Positions 1-8,547 of a stretch of 64,000 nt of DNA are shown here, piece after piece (positions within the stretch are counted from its first letter, which is position 1; the number at the start of each line of letters is the position of its first letter). The stretch lies in the NCBI GenBank assembly GCA_023390115.1, contig JAEWDM010000006.1, positions 62,001 through 126,000 of the forward strand. The letters run 5' to 3'. The notes under the pieces are model-generated. The model was not told the DNA's origin. It did not search any database and worked only from the letters and a program-made list of their open reading frames with translations. The position numbers were made by a program, and so were the translations under genes. The DNA is from Bacillota bacterium (GTDB lineage: Bacteria > Bacillota > Clostridia > Acetivibrionales > DSM-27016).

Positions 1-851
1 ATAGTAAGGGCTATAAGGTGTGGGCTCTTTTAAGCAACGATTTTGGGAGCATTGAGGATACCGGCAAGCTGCTGAACGATACCGATGCGAGGGATAATGT
101 AATAAGGCAGATACTGGCCTATGCCGCGCTCTATAAGCTGGATGGAATAAATATAGATTTTGAAAATGTGTATAAGAGGGATAAGGATGCGCTTACTCAA
201 TTTGTAAGGGAAATAACGCCCCTGCTGCATGAGCAGGGACTTACGGTGTCTGTGGATGTCAACGTGCCCGACGGGAGCGACAATTATTCTCTTTGCTACG
301 ACAGAAAGGCTCTTGCAGAGATAGTGGATTATGTAATGCTAATGGCCTATGACCAGCACTGGAGCACCAGCCCTAAAGCAGGCTCTGTTTCTCAGATAAC
401 ATGGGTGGAGAGCAAGCTTGAGAAGACATTAACTGAGGTGCCGGCTGAAAAGCTTATTCTTGGAGTGCCGTTTTATACGCGCTTATGGAAGGAAGAGAAG
501 GGCTCTGACGGGAATATTAAGGTTTCCAGTTCAAACGGGCTGTTCATGGATGCCGCAAAAAATAATATAAATGAGAACAATGCCAGGGTATCATGGGAAG
601 AGGAGAGCGGGCAGTTTTATGCGGAATATGTTAAGGATGGCATAAGGCACAGGCTGTGGCTGGAGGATGAAAATTCAATTAATTTGAGGGCGTCTCTGGT
701 GCTTAAATACAATTTGGCCGGGACCTCGGTGTGGAGCAAGGATGCATCTGCCACCAAGGCGTGGGAAACGCTGAGGGAAAATTTGAAGGATATATCGGAT
801 TACCAGGAGTGGCTTGAAAAAAATAAGGATAAGCAATATATTTACGAGTGA
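1..851 (+). CDS. Glycoside hydrolase family 18 (SleL/YaaH-like), 3' part
   Basis: C-terminal 282 residues of a protein whose start lies before the window; the frame is already open at base 3, so the GTG at 18 is not the start. The segment DGINIDFE, about 45 residues in, is the GH18 catalytic strand (DGxxxDxE), ending in the general-acid Glu. A later stretch, YVMLMAYDQHW, is the conserved strand that positions the substrate N-acetyl group. This layout matches the chitinase-like catalytic domain of spore cortex-lytic N-acetylglucosaminidases and related wall enzymes in Clostridia. The LysM or SH3 repeats that usually precede it would be upstream and are not visible, so a spore role is inference. 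Confidence 0.85.
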   Translation, partial: SKGYKVWALLSNDFGSIEDTGKLLNDTDARDNVIRQILAYAALYKLDGINIDFENVYKRDKDALTQFVREITPLLHEQGLTVSVDVNVPDGSDNYSLCYDRKALAEIVDYVMLMAYDQHWSTSPKAGSVSQITWVESKLEKTLTEVPAEKLILGVPFYTRLWKEEKGSDGNIKVSSSNGLFMDAAKNNINENNARVSWEEESGQFYAEYVKDGIRHRLWLEDENSINLRASLVLKYNLAGTSVWSKDASATKAWETLRENLKDISDYQEWLEKNKDKQYIYE

Positions 852-955
852 TTATTTTAGCTTGCAAGCACTCTTCTTTTTCTGCGGGGTTGTTTTTTTA
901 GCAATATTACAGCATGTTGAGAAGTGCCGCATATATTACGAACACTCAAAATAAG

Positions 956-996
956 ATAGCCCGGAATCACTGACATAATCAATGGTTCCGGGCTAT
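956..996. terminator. Hairpin, 11-bp perfect stem
   Basis: ATAGCCCGGAA (956-966) pairs perfectly with TTCCGGGCTAT (986-996) across a 19-base loop. It lies about 100 bases after the GH18 stop. There is no T-run on the plus strand after the stem. On the minus strand the stem is followed by CTTATTTTGAG. It probably ends the GH18 transcript or blocks antisense transcription; its direction is uncertain. Confidence 0.55.
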
Positions 997-1320
997 GCCG
1001 CATTAAAAGCCCTTGCGGAACTGTGCAAAGGCTTGTTAAAAATATCGCAATAATTTAATTTTGTACTTTTTTAAAGGTTAAAAATGTGGTATAATATAAT
1101 TATCTACAATGGGGTGGAATTTTTATTTATTTTAAAATAAAAGATTTTCTCTTTTTTCAGAGTTCTGATCTTAAAGTGTAAATTCGGGATCAGCCCGATA
1201 TTATCCGATAAAAGGCTTGCCGGTTTTAGTTCTTATGTGGTATCGTCGTTATTAAAATCGCCGGGCTTAATATAACCTATTTTAATTTCATTAAAAATAT
1301 ATCAGGATAGGAGTGAGATT
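997..1320 (+). promoter_or_regulatory. Upstream region and long leader of the oad operon
   Basis: Non-coding, AT-rich stretch. A good -10 hexamer TATAAT sits at 1090-1095, but no convincing -35 is found 16-18 bases upstream. If it is used, the transcript has a leader of about 220 bases before the oad alpha gene. The leader contains a small hairpin (CGGG-ATCAG-CCCG near 1187-1199). I matched it to no known riboswitch class. The ribosome site AGGATAGGAG precedes the GTG start. Confidence 0.35.
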
Positions 1321-2700
1321 GTGAAAGTAAATATTACAGAAACAGTGCTGAGGGACGCCAACCAGTCTCTCATTGCCACCAGAATGCCTTTTCAGGACTT
1401 TGAGGCTATTCTTGAAACCATGGACAAGGCAGGCTATTATTCAATAGAATGCTGGGGTGGCGCCACATTTGACTCGTGCTTGAGGTATCTTAACGAAGAT
1501 CCCTGGGGCAGACTCAGAAAAATCAAAGCGAAGCTCAAAAACACAAAGCTCCAGATGCTTTTAAGGGGCCAGAACATTTTGGGCTATAAGCATTATTCGG
1601 ATGATGTGGTAAGAAAATTCGTCAGCCATTCCATAGAAAACGGAATGGATATACTGCGGATTTTTGATGCCCTGAACGACTACAGGAACATAGAAGTGGC
1701 TGTTGATGAGACAATTAAGAGAAAAGGCCATGCGCAGGGAACCATAGCGTATACCTTAAGTCCTATTCATAACCTTGAGAATTACGCGAAGCTGGGAAAG
1801 CAGCTTGAGGGAATGGGAGTGCATTCAATATGCATAAAGGACATGGCAGGCATTATGGGCCCTAAGGAGGCTTATGACCTCGTAAAAACGCTCAAGGAAA
1901 CCGTTAAAATACCTGTTTTTCTTCATACGCATTCAACCACAGGCTTAGGCCCTATAACCTATTTCAAGGCGGTAGAGGCAGGGTGTGACGGAGTTGATAC
2001 GGCAATATCCTCATTCTCAGGCGGTACGTCCCAGCCTTCAACCGAGACCTTGAACTATTCCTTTAAGCAAATGGGCTTTGAAACCTCGCTTGATGAAAAA
2101 GTATTAAAGGATATAAACGACTTCTTTAAGCCTTTGAAGGAGAAGTATGTTTCATCAGGTCTTTTAGACTCGTTTGTGCTTGGAACGGACACCGACGCGC
2201 TGGTATATCAGGTGCCGGGTGGTATGCTGTCCAACCTGATTGCACAGCTCAAGCAGCAGAACTCAATGGATAAGCTTGACGAGGTGCTGCAGGAAACCCC
2301 AAGGGTAAGAAAGGATCTGGGATACCCTCCGCTTGTAACGCCCATGAGCCAGATGGTAGGTGTTCAGGCGGCTACAAATGTTCTTCTCGGAGAGAGATAT
2401 AAGAGCATATCAAAGGAAGTAAAGGCGTATTTGAGGGGCGAATACGGCAAAGCCCCGGGTGAGGTTGACGCCGAGCTGGTGAAGAAGGTTCTCGGAGATG
2501 AAAAGCCGATAACCGGAAGGTTTGCAGATACTTTGGAGCCGGAGTTTGATAAAATAAAAGAGCAGGTTAAAGGCATAGCTAAAAATGACGAGGATGTGCT
2601 TTCCTATATACTTTTCCCTCAGATAGCCGAGAAGTTCTTCAGGCACAGGGAAGAAAGCACCGCCGTGAAGGTGAGCTATGCGATTGCCAAAAAAGTATAG
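1321..2700 (+). CDS. oadA: Oxaloacetate decarboxylase alpha subunit (carboxyltransferase, no biotin domain)
   Basis: A 459-residue carboxyltransferase of the 5S/pyruvate carboxylase family. It moves the carboxyl group of oxaloacetate onto biotin, giving pyruvate. The metal and substrate site is visible: LRDANQS at 10-16, CIKDMAG with K173 (the lysine normally carbamylated), and the metal-binding histidines in LHTHSTTG (H202, H204). It stops after the PYC-OADA region and lacks the C-terminal biotinyl domain of Klebsiella-type OadA. The biotin carrier is a separate gene two positions downstream. GTG start. The next gene begins within 15 bases, so the four genes form an operon. The related methylmalonyl-CoA decarboxylase is less likely because this subunit is of the 5S type. 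Confidence 0.9.
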   Translation: MKVNITETVLRDANQSLIATRMPFQDFEAILETMDKAGYYSIECWGGATFDSCLRYLNEDPWGRLRKIKAKLKNTKLQMLLRGQNILGYKHYSDDVVRKFVSHSIENGMDILRIFDALNDYRNIEVAVDETIKRKGHAQGTIAYTLSPIHNLENYAKLGKQLEGMGVHSICIKDMAGIMGPKEAYDLVKTLKETVKIPVFLHTHSTTGLGPITYFKAVEAGCDGVDTAISSFSGGTSQPSTETLNYSFKQMGFETSLDEKVLKDINDFFKPLKEKYVSSGLLDSFVLGTDTDALVYQVPGGMLSNLIAQLKQQNSMDKLDEVLQETPRVRKDLGYPPLVTPMSQMVGVQAATNVLLGERYKSISKEVKAYLRGEYGKAPGEVDAELVKKVLGDEKPITGRFADTLEPEFDKIKEQVKGIAKNDEDVLSYILFPQIAEKFFRHREESTAVKVSYAIAKKV

Positions 2701-2712
2701 AGGAGGGTGTAT

Positions 2713-3039
2713 ATGTCTATAGCCGATAGTCTGAGCGTTTCTGTATTTGGTTTTGCAATAGTATTTATTGTGCTTATTGCTTTGGCCTACCTTCTTAAAG
2801 CCCAGTCGGGAATATTCCGTAACATTTCAGGAGAAAAGGAAGCAAAGGCTGAACCCGGCAGGCAGGAGCCCGAATCTCCTGTTAATACCGCATGTCAGGA
2901 TATGGGGCCGTCGTCAGGAGAATTGAAGCTGGTTGGAGTTGACGAGAAAACTGCTGCAATTATTATGGCAATTGTAAGCGAACAGTCTGACATTCCGTTG
3001 TCGGAGCTGCAGTTTAAAACAATAAGGGCGCTTGATTAG
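2713..3039 (+). CDS. oadG: OadG-like gamma subunit, single-span membrane protein
   Basis: A small protein of 108 residues with one N-terminal membrane helix (VFGFAIVFIVLIALAYLL) and a charged Pro/Glu-rich cytoplasmic segment, followed by a short C-terminal domain. In sodium-pump decarboxylases the gamma subunit anchors the alpha subunit to the membrane-embedded beta subunit. The ATG at 2713 is chosen over the GTG at 2707 because AGGAGG (2701-2706) is then 6 bases away. Sequence conservation in this family is low, so the call rests on size, topology and position between the alpha and biotin genes. Confidence 0.75.
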   Translation: MSIADSLSVSVFGFAIVFIVLIALAYLLKAQSGIFRNISGEKEAKAEPGRQEPESPVNTACQDMGPSSGELKLVGVDEKTAAIIMAIVSEQSDIPLSELQFKTIRALD

Positions 3040-3074
3040 CATATATTTTAACCGATATGGAGGGTTGATTTAGA

Positions 3075-3473
3075 ATGAAATATATTGTTACAATTAACAA
3101 TAAAAATTATGAGGTTGAGGTGGAAAAGGGGCAGGCGACTGTGGTTGGGACTACCCAGAGCGTTGCTGTTGCCGCAAAGCCGGCAGCGCCGTCGGCACCT
3201 GTTCAAGCTGCTGCGCCTGCAGCCGTTCCCGCGCCTGCGGCAGCACAGCAGAGTGTGGCGGGAGAGACTGTAAAGGCACCTATGCCCGGCGTTATACTGG
3301 ATATAAAGGTGAGTCAGGGAGCTTCAGTTAAAAAGGGGGATGTGCTTTTTATACTTGAGGCTATGAAAATGGAAAATGAGATAGCTGCTCCAAAAGACGG
3401 CGTAGTTGCTCAAATATCAGCAGCAAAGGGAGCGTCTGTTGCCACAGGTGATCTTCTTGCCGTGCTTCAGTAG
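3075..3473 (+). CDS. Biotin carrier subunit of the decarboxylase
   Basis: A 132-residue biotinyl protein. An N-terminal segment of about 30 residues is followed by an Ala/Pro-rich flexible linker (about 33-62) and then a biotinyl domain with the biotinylation site EAMKMENE, where K98 carries biotin. The swinging arm takes CO2 from the alpha subunit to the membrane beta subunit. It follows the gamma gene by 35 bases, with GGAGGG as ribosome site, and precedes the beta gene by 18 bases. Confidence 0.92.
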   Translation: MKYIVTINNKNYEVEVEKGQATVVGTTQSVAVAAKPAAPSAPVQAAAPAAVPAPAAAQQSVAGETVKAPMPGVILDIKVSQGASVKKGDVLFILEAMKMENEIAAPKDGVVAQISAAKGASVATGDLLAVLQ

Positions 3474-3491
3474 TGGAGGTGAAATATAATA

Positions 3492-4643
3492 ATGTCTTTT
3501 TCATTTGGAGAAACAATATCAAAAATTTGGGAGACTTCGGGCTTCGCCGCAATAACCTGGCAGCAGCTAGTTATGATTGTTGTTGCGTGCGTCCTTATAT
3601 ACCTTGCAATTGTAAAAAAGTTCGAGCCTCTTCTGCTTTTGACCATAGCCTTTGGAATGCTTCTGGCAAACCTTCCGCTTACAGGGATTATGGCAGCTCC
3701 TCCGGAAGGCTCCACAGAACCGGGAGGACTGCTCTACTATTTGTATATGGGAGTTAAAAAGGGAATTTATCCCTCTCTGATATTCCTTGGGATAGGGGCA
3801 ATGACAGATTTCGGACCGCTGATAGCAAGACCTGCAAGCCTGTTTTTAGGCGCTGCCGCACAGCTTGGAATATATATGGCGTTTGTTATTGCAATTGCGC
3901 TTGGTTTTTCACCTCAGGAGGCAGCATCCATAGGTATTATAGGAGGCGCGGACGGACCTACCGCTATTTACCTCACAACCAGGCTGGCACCGGAGCTTTT
4001 GCCGGCCATAGCAATTGCGGCTTATTCGTATATGGCGTTGATTCCTGTTATCCAGCCGCCTTTAATGAGACTGCTTACCACTAAAAAGGAAAGAGAAATA
4101 AAAATGGAGCAGCTCAGAGAGGTTTCAAAGCTTGAAAAAATAGTATTCCCCATTGTTGTAACTATAGTTACAATATTGCTGCTTCCGTCTGTAGCTCCTC
4201 TTATAGGAATGCTCATGCTGGGGAACCTTTTCAAAGAGTCAGGAGTTGTGGAAAGGCTTTCTAACACGGCACAGAATGCCTTGATTAACATAGTTACAAT
4301 ATTCCTTGGCGTTACCGTGGGTGCCACTGCGGTCGCGGAGAACTTTTTAAGGGCTGAAACCCTAAAAATAATAGCATTAGGGCTGATGGCCTTTATGTTC
4401 AGTACAATCGGGGGACTGCTGCTCGGAAAGCTCATGTGCTTTTTGTCGGGAGGGAAAATCAACCCTCTTATCGGCTCCGCCGGAGTGTCTGCGGTACCGA
4501 TGGCAGCGAGGGTTTCACAGGTGGAGGGGCAGAGAGCAAATCCTTCAAACTTCCTTCTTATGCACGCGATGGGACCTAACGTTGCGGGAGTAATAGGCTC
4601 TGCCGTTGCCGCAGGCGTACTGCTGGCACTGTTCGGGAGCTAA
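3492..4643 (+). CDS. oadB: Sodium ion-translocating decarboxylase beta subunit
   Basis: A 383-residue polytopic membrane protein that decarboxylates carboxybiotin and pumps Na+ outward with the energy released. The family hallmark GGADGPT is at 151-157, and D154 corresponds to the essential Na+/proton-binding Asp of OadB. A second conserved re-entrant segment, GSAGVSAVPMAARV, is near the C-terminus. It is the last gene of the four-gene operon. The start at 3492 is preceded by GGAGGT. Together with oadA, oadG and the biotin carrier it completes a primary sodium pump using oxaloacetate or a close analogue. Confidence 0.92.
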   Translation: MSFSFGETISKIWETSGFAAITWQQLVMIVVACVLIYLAIVKKFEPLLLLTIAFGMLLANLPLTGIMAAPPEGSTEPGGLLYYLYMGVKKGIYPSLIFLGIGAMTDFGPLIARPASLFLGAAAQLGIYMAFVIAIALGFSPQEAASIGIIGGADGPTAIYLTTRLAPELLPAIAIAAYSYMALIPVIQPPLMRLLTTKKEREIKMEQLREVSKLEKIVFPIVVTIVTILLLPSVAPLIGMLMLGNLFKESGVVERLSNTAQNALINIVTIFLGVTVGATAVAENFLRAETLKIIALGLMAFMFSTIGGLLLGKLMCFLSGGKINPLIGSAGVSAVPMAARVSQVEGQRANPSNFLLMHAMGPNVAGVIGSAVAAGVLLALFGS

Positions 4644-4679
4644 AAAGCTCACTGCTTTGCTTAACGTAAATAACAGAAC

Positions 4680-4718
4680 AATGGGACATTCCTCGACAAA
4701 GGAGAAGAGTGTCCCATT
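4680..4718. terminator. Convergent bidirectional terminator
   Basis: AATGGGACA (4680-4688) pairs with TGTCCCATT (4710-4718). The hairpin lies between the ends of the oad operon and the convergent minus-strand gene, and is followed by the T-rich ACCTTTTACTTTAC on the plus strand. Confidence 0.7.
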
Positions 4719-4723
4719 ACCTT

Positions 4724-5743
4724 TTACTTTACTATAAAGGCTGAGGGCACATATCTTGGACCATACTGGCTGGAGGGACTGTTTATCAGCCTGTCGTCAT
4801 ATACAAGCGTAGTTGATGAGCCTCCATCAAGGTTTGCGGCATTGTGAGCCCCGTATTCCACCATAATATCCTGAACGTCCTTGAGCGTGGCTCCTACGCT
4901 TGACAACTGCCTTCCGTCTATTGCAAGCAGCAGCACGGCACCGTCTGTCCTTTGACCTATGGCTGTTCTGGGAGCTATTCCCCATCCCCCGTCTCCCTGA
5001 GTGATCGTAGGCTTGCCGTTTACAATGAGGAATGGCCGGAAGGAAACTGCATCCCTTATTTTAAGGCTTTCAATCCTGGCTTTGCTGTATTTTCCAAGCA
5101 CCAGTATGTTTTTTTCATTAAAGCCTATTATATAATGCGAGGAAGCATTATCCGAATATAGTATCCTGCCGTCCTCAATGATTATTCCTTCGGGAATGCC
5201 TCCCGTGCCGTGACCGTCAAGATCGGCAAAGCCTCCCGCGTTTATGCCTGCGACGGCATTATTGCTCTTTACTATATCCTCCACCTTTGTGCCTCTTACC
5301 CCTAATTGGGGAGTGGTGGCCAGAGACACCCTTGAGGGATCCTTGACTATAAGCAGATATCCTTTATATGTGGAGCCTTTAATATCTATCTTTTCTATAC
5401 CGTCTATACTGTCATCGCCTTCCGCTCCCTTCGCAGGGAGAGAAATTTCATCCTGGTTTGTATCCTCAATAGGATCGTTTATCTTATATTTTTCCATTAT
5501 GCTTGCTATTTCAGCGTCACTGACAAGAATCCTCGCCAGGTATTGATGGCTCATTGTGTTCATGGCTGTGGTTACAAAAAGCTCCTTGAGCCTTGTGTCC
5601 GGCCCATAGAACAAAAAGCCTGCGGTCAACAAGCATAAAATGGTAAACATAATAAAGAAGGCAGCTAAAAACCTTCTGATTTTTACCGAAAAGCTCTTCC
5701 TCTTTTGAAGCCTTGCTTTGCGAATGGCTTCCGCTCTGTTCAT
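4724..5743 (-). CDS. Phosphodiester glycosidase (NAGPA) domain protein, membrane-anchored
   Basis: A 339-residue protein. A basic N-terminus is followed by one membrane helix (about 25-45, FLAAFFIMFTILCLLTAGFL) and an extracytoplasmic NAGPA domain. Family hallmarks are GVRGTKVEDI, AVAGINAGGFAD and, near the C-terminus, NAANLDGGSSTTLVY. The domain is named for mammalian N-acetylglucosamine-1-phosphodiester alpha-N-acetylglucosaminidase. Bacterial members are associated with cell-surface glycopolymers, but the substrate here cannot be told. The ATG at 5743 is preferred over the GTG at 5752 because the ribosome site AAGGGTGG then has normal spacing. Confidence 0.82.
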   Translation of the reverse strand: MNRAEAIRKARLQKRKSFSVKIRRFLAAFFIMFTILCLLTAGFLFYGPDTRLKELFVTTAMNTMSHQYLARILVSDAEIASIMEKYKINDPIEDTNQDEISLPAKGAEGDDSIDGIEKIDIKGSTYKGYLLIVKDPSRVSLATTPQLGVRGTKVEDIVKSNNAVAGINAGGFADLDGHGTGGIPEGIIIEDGRILYSDNASSHYIIGFNEKNILVLGKYSKARIESLKIRDAVSFRPFLIVNGKPTITQGDGGWGIAPRTAIGQRTDGAVLLLAIDGRQLSSVGATLKDVQDIMVEYGAHNAANLDGGSSTTLVYDDRLINSPSSQYGPRYVPSAFIVK

Positions 5744-6196
5744 TATGACCACCCTTATATTAAAAGCAGCTCCGGGCCCAAACAGTTTTATACGGGACCG
5801 GTCAGTTTTATGCTTTAAAGCAATATATCTTTAAATTAAATATACACAATAATATCAAATTCGACAGGCTTTTTCAAACCATTACTGGTTAAAAGATACA
5901 AACGTATATGATTTATTTGAGTATGACTTAAAAATGGATTATGAAAGCGGCAAAGGGCTGCAAACAGCTTGTGCAGGCTTTATAGCCGCTGTGCAGGAGA
6001 TGTGGGAAGACATTGCTTAACAAGTATTTATTGCCGTGAGTTAATAAAAATTTAATAAAGCATTTTTGGGTCAAGGCAAAAGATATCGAATGAAAATATA
6101 TGGATTTAAAAAAAATAAGCCTTTCCATAAAAAAATATGTTATAATCTTATAGATAAAAAATTAAGCATATGAAACATAAAGGAGAAAACGGATTT
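5744..6196. other. Intergenic region with a -10 box and a possible gene remnant
   Basis: Divergent intergenic region of about 450 bases. A -10 hexamer TATAAT at 6141-6146 probably serves the SEC-C gene; no strong -35 is visible. From about 5853 to the TAA at 6018-6020 the plus strand is open for about 55 codons with a protein-like composition. Its only ATG (5934) would give 28 residues and has no ribosome site, so a decayed gene end is possible. Otherwise the region is AT-rich, and I saw no structured RNA. Confidence 0.4.
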
Positions 6197-6688
6197 ATGA
6201 GCCTGTACGATGAATGGAAAGCACTGGCTGAGGAGGAGAGAGGTCCTAAGGATCAGGAGTCCTTCTGGAAAGAGTATTTTGAAAAGGAAAAGAATAACTA
6301 CGAAGCAATCCTGGAGCGCCACGAGGAGATATGCAGCGGCAAGCTGGGAGAACTGGCGGAAACCTTCAATATGGATGCCGTCACCTTTACGGGTTTTCTC
6401 GACGGCATCAACTCGAGCCTGATTGAGGAAATAGCTCTGGATGAGATGAATGAGGAATCTGAAGTAAAGCTTGAAATAGATTTTGAAAAGCTGTATTTTA
6501 ACATGCTGGAGGCAAAGGCCGACTGGCTTTATAAGCTGAAGCAGTGGGATGAGGTGCTGTCCCCGCAGAAGAGAACGGAAATAACCGGAGAGTTCAGGAG
6601 GACAAAAATGGCGGTCAGCAGCAAGGTGGGAAGGAACGAGCCCTGTCCCTGCGGAAGCGGTAAAAAGTATAAAAAATGCTGTGGGTAG
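6197..6688 (+). CDS. SEC-C motif protein
   Basis: A 163-residue acidic helical protein that ends in a complete SEC-C zinc motif, GRNEPCPCGSGKKYKKCCG (CxC...CC), the module also found at the end of SecA. The N-terminal 140 residues match nothing I recognise beyond helical, Glu-rich sequence. Free-standing SEC-C proteins of this size are common in Firmicutes and mostly uncharacterised. The ATG at 6197 (MSLYDEW) is chosen because AGGAGA at 6181-6186 lies 10 bases upstream; the in-frame ATG at 6170 has no ribosome site. The dGTPase gene follows after 19 bases, probably co-transcribed. Confidence 0.8.
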   Translation: MSLYDEWKALAEEERGPKDQESFWKEYFEKEKNNYEAILERHEEICSGKLGELAETFNMDAVTFTGFLDGINSSLIEEIALDEMNEESEVKLEIDFEKLYFNMLEAKADWLYKLKQWDEVLSPQKRTEITGEFRRTKMAVSSKVGRNEPCPCGSGKKYKKCCG

Positions 6689-6707
6689 TGAATAAAAGAG
6701 GTTTGAT

Positions 6708-7859
6708 ATGGCTGTTGTTTGGAGAAAGATAAGGGAAGAGCAGGAGGAAGGGTTTTCCCCCTATGCTGCCAGAAGCACAATGTCGAAGGGCAGGGTGCTT
6801 GAAGAGGAAAGATGTCCCGTAAGGACCGATTTTGAGCGGGATTCCAACAGAATACTCTATTCCATGGAATTCAGGAGGCTAAGGCATAAAACTCAGGTAT
6901 TCTTAAATGCAAAGAATGACCACATATGCACACGAATGGAGCATGTGCTCCATGTGGGCTCAATAGCGGTGACAATAGCACGGACGCTTAATCTTAACCA
7001 GGATCTTACCTATGCGATTGCCCTGGGCCATGACATAGGCCACGCTCCTTTTGGACACAGCGGAGAGCGGGTTCTGGATAAATGCTTAAAGAAAATAAAC
7101 CGGGATTACTTTTTTCAGCATGAGCTGCATAGCTTAAGGGTGGTCGACAGGCTTGCGACCAGAGTTTCCAGAGAAAAAATAAACGAAAAATGCGGGCTTA
7201 ATCTGACGTTTGAGGTAAGGGACGGAATTGCCTGCCATTGCGGCGAGAACTACAGTGAATACAGGCTTGAGAGGGACAGTGAAAGGGATTTCGATTCCTT
7301 GAGCCGTATGAAGCCCGGAAACAGGAGGCCCTACACGCTGGAGGCCTGTGTTGTAAGACTGGTTGATAAAATTGCATATGTGGGAAGGGATATTGAGGAT
7401 GCCGTGAGGGTCAGGCTTATGGAAATGGAGGATATTTCTAAAGATGTATGCAACGAGCTTGGCTATACCAATGGAGAAATAATAAATACCCTGGTATGCG
7501 ACCTGATTGAAAACAGCTACGGAAACAACTATATTGCACTTAGCAGGGAAAAGGGCGAAGCTCTGGAGTGCCTTATAAATGAAAATGTAAGATTGATTTA
7601 CAAGGCCGATAAAATAAGAAGATACGAAAAGACCGCTGAAAATGTTATGGAGGGGCTTTTTGAGGATCTTGTAAAAAAAGCGAAGGACCCGGAAAAAATG
7701 AAGAACAGTGAGCTTAAGGTGTACAGAAAGTTTCACAATTTTATAAATGATATAGGATACGGCGTCAACGACACCGGTGAGCAAAAGGCGATAGATTTTA
7801 TAGCCGGAATGACGGATGGCTTCGCACTTAGCTGCTTTGAGGAAATTTACTGGGTTTAG
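6708..7859 (+). CDS. dgt: dGTP triphosphohydrolase-like HD protein
   Basis: A 383-residue HD-superfamily protein of the dGTPase-like family, which hydrolyses dGTP or other dNTPs to deoxynucleoside and triphosphate. The N-terminal signature EFRRLRHKTQVF is followed by TRMEHVLHV (first metal His, H79) and ALGHDIGHAPFGH (H108-D109), the complete HD metal site. Bacterial members tune dNTP pools and can limit phage or mutagenesis. The neighbour downstream is a second HD nucleotidase, so the two may form a dNTP/dNMP clean-up pair. Start ATG 6708 with AGAGG upstream. Confidence 0.9.
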   Translation: MAVVWRKIREEQEEGFSPYAARSTMSKGRVLEEERCPVRTDFERDSNRILYSMEFRRLRHKTQVFLNAKNDHICTRMEHVLHVGSIAVTIARTLNLNQDLTYAIALGHDIGHAPFGHSGERVLDKCLKKINRDYFFQHELHSLRVVDRLATRVSREKINEKCGLNLTFEVRDGIACHCGENYSEYRLERDSERDFDSLSRMKPGNRRPYTLEACVVRLVDKIAYVGRDIEDAVRVRLMEMEDISKDVCNELGYTNGEIINTLVCDLIENSYGNNYIALSREKGEALECLINENVRLIYKADKIRRYEKTAENVMEGLFEDLVKKAKDPEKMKNSELKVYRKFHNFINDIGYGVNDTGEQKAIDFIAGMTDGFALSCFEEIYWV

Positions 7860-7905
7860 GCACGCAAAGAGGCCCACACAATTATTTTTACAGAGGTATT
7901 TATAT

Positions 7906-8502
7906 ATGGCAAAGGCAAAGACCAGATTTCATTTTTTTGCTCTTCTCTCCAGAATGAAGTATATAACACGCTGGGGGCTGATGAGAAACACGCAGCCTGA
8001 AAATATTCAGGAGCACAGCCTTCAGGTAGCGATGGTTGCCCATGCTCTGGCACTTATAAAAAACCGCTTTTACGGCGGAAATATAAATGCTGACAGGGTG
8101 GCGGTGCTTGCCATGTTCCATGACTGCAATGAGATAATTACCGGAGACCTGCCCACACCGATCAAATATTTTAATCCTGAAATAAGCAAGGCATACAAGG
8201 CGGTGGAAAGGGTATCGAAGGATAAGCTGGTATCAATGCTCCCGGATGAGCTGAAGTCCGACTACTCCTCAATTCTATTTCATGAGGAGCGGGGAGGGGA
8301 TTGCTGGAGGCTGGTAAAGGCTGCGGACAGAATTTCGGCATATATAAAGTGCATTGAGGAGGTAAAGGCCGGAAACGGGGAATTTAAAAAAGCGAGCGTA
8401 TCTGTACTCAAATCAATAACTGAAATAGATATGCCGGAGGTCAAATATTTTATGGAAAATTTTTTGCCGAGCTTTTCGTTAACCCTGGACGAGCTGGAAT
8501 AG
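7906..8502 (+). CDS. yfbR: YfbR-like 5'-deoxynucleotidase (HD domain)
   Basis: A 198-residue protein, almost exactly the length of E. coli YfbR, which dephosphorylates deoxyribonucleoside 5'-monophosphates. The characteristic RW pair (R22-W23), the first metal His in QEHSLQVA (H37) and the HD pair in MFHDCNEIITGD (H72-D73) are present. The ATG at 7906 follows an AGAGG ribosome site. The frame is open further upstream into the dGTPase gene, but those residues do not belong to the family. It lies 46 bases after the dGTPase gene on the same strand. Confidence 0.88.
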   Translation: MAKAKTRFHFFALLSRMKYITRWGLMRNTQPENIQEHSLQVAMVAHALALIKNRFYGGNINADRVAVLAMFHDCNEIITGDLPTPIKYFNPEISKAYKAVERVSKDKLVSMLPDELKSDYSSILFHEERGGDCWRLVKAADRISAYIKCIEEVKAGNGEFKKASVSVLKSITEIDMPEVKYFMENFLPSFSLTLDELE

Positions 8503-8510
8503 GCAAAACA

Positions 8511-8537
8511 AAAGACAGCCCTTTTAAGACTGCCTTT
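8511..8537. terminator. Convergent terminator hairpin
   Basis: AAAGACAG (8511-8518) pairs with CTGCCTTT (8530-8537), one pair being a G-T wobble. The hairpin lies between the convergent nucleotidase and FMN-binding lipoprotein genes. On the minus strand it is followed by TGTTTTGCC, so it serves the lipoprotein gene best. Confidence 0.55.
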
Positions 8538-8547
8538 GTCTGCTGTG

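Noticed and set aside
997..1320. Riboswitch before the oad operon
   Set aside because: Only a small hairpin is visible, and no conserved core of a known class was found.
7134..7877. 247-codon minus-strand frame opposite the dGTPase
   Set aside because: It shadows the HD protein gene, with no ribosome site or recognisable domain.
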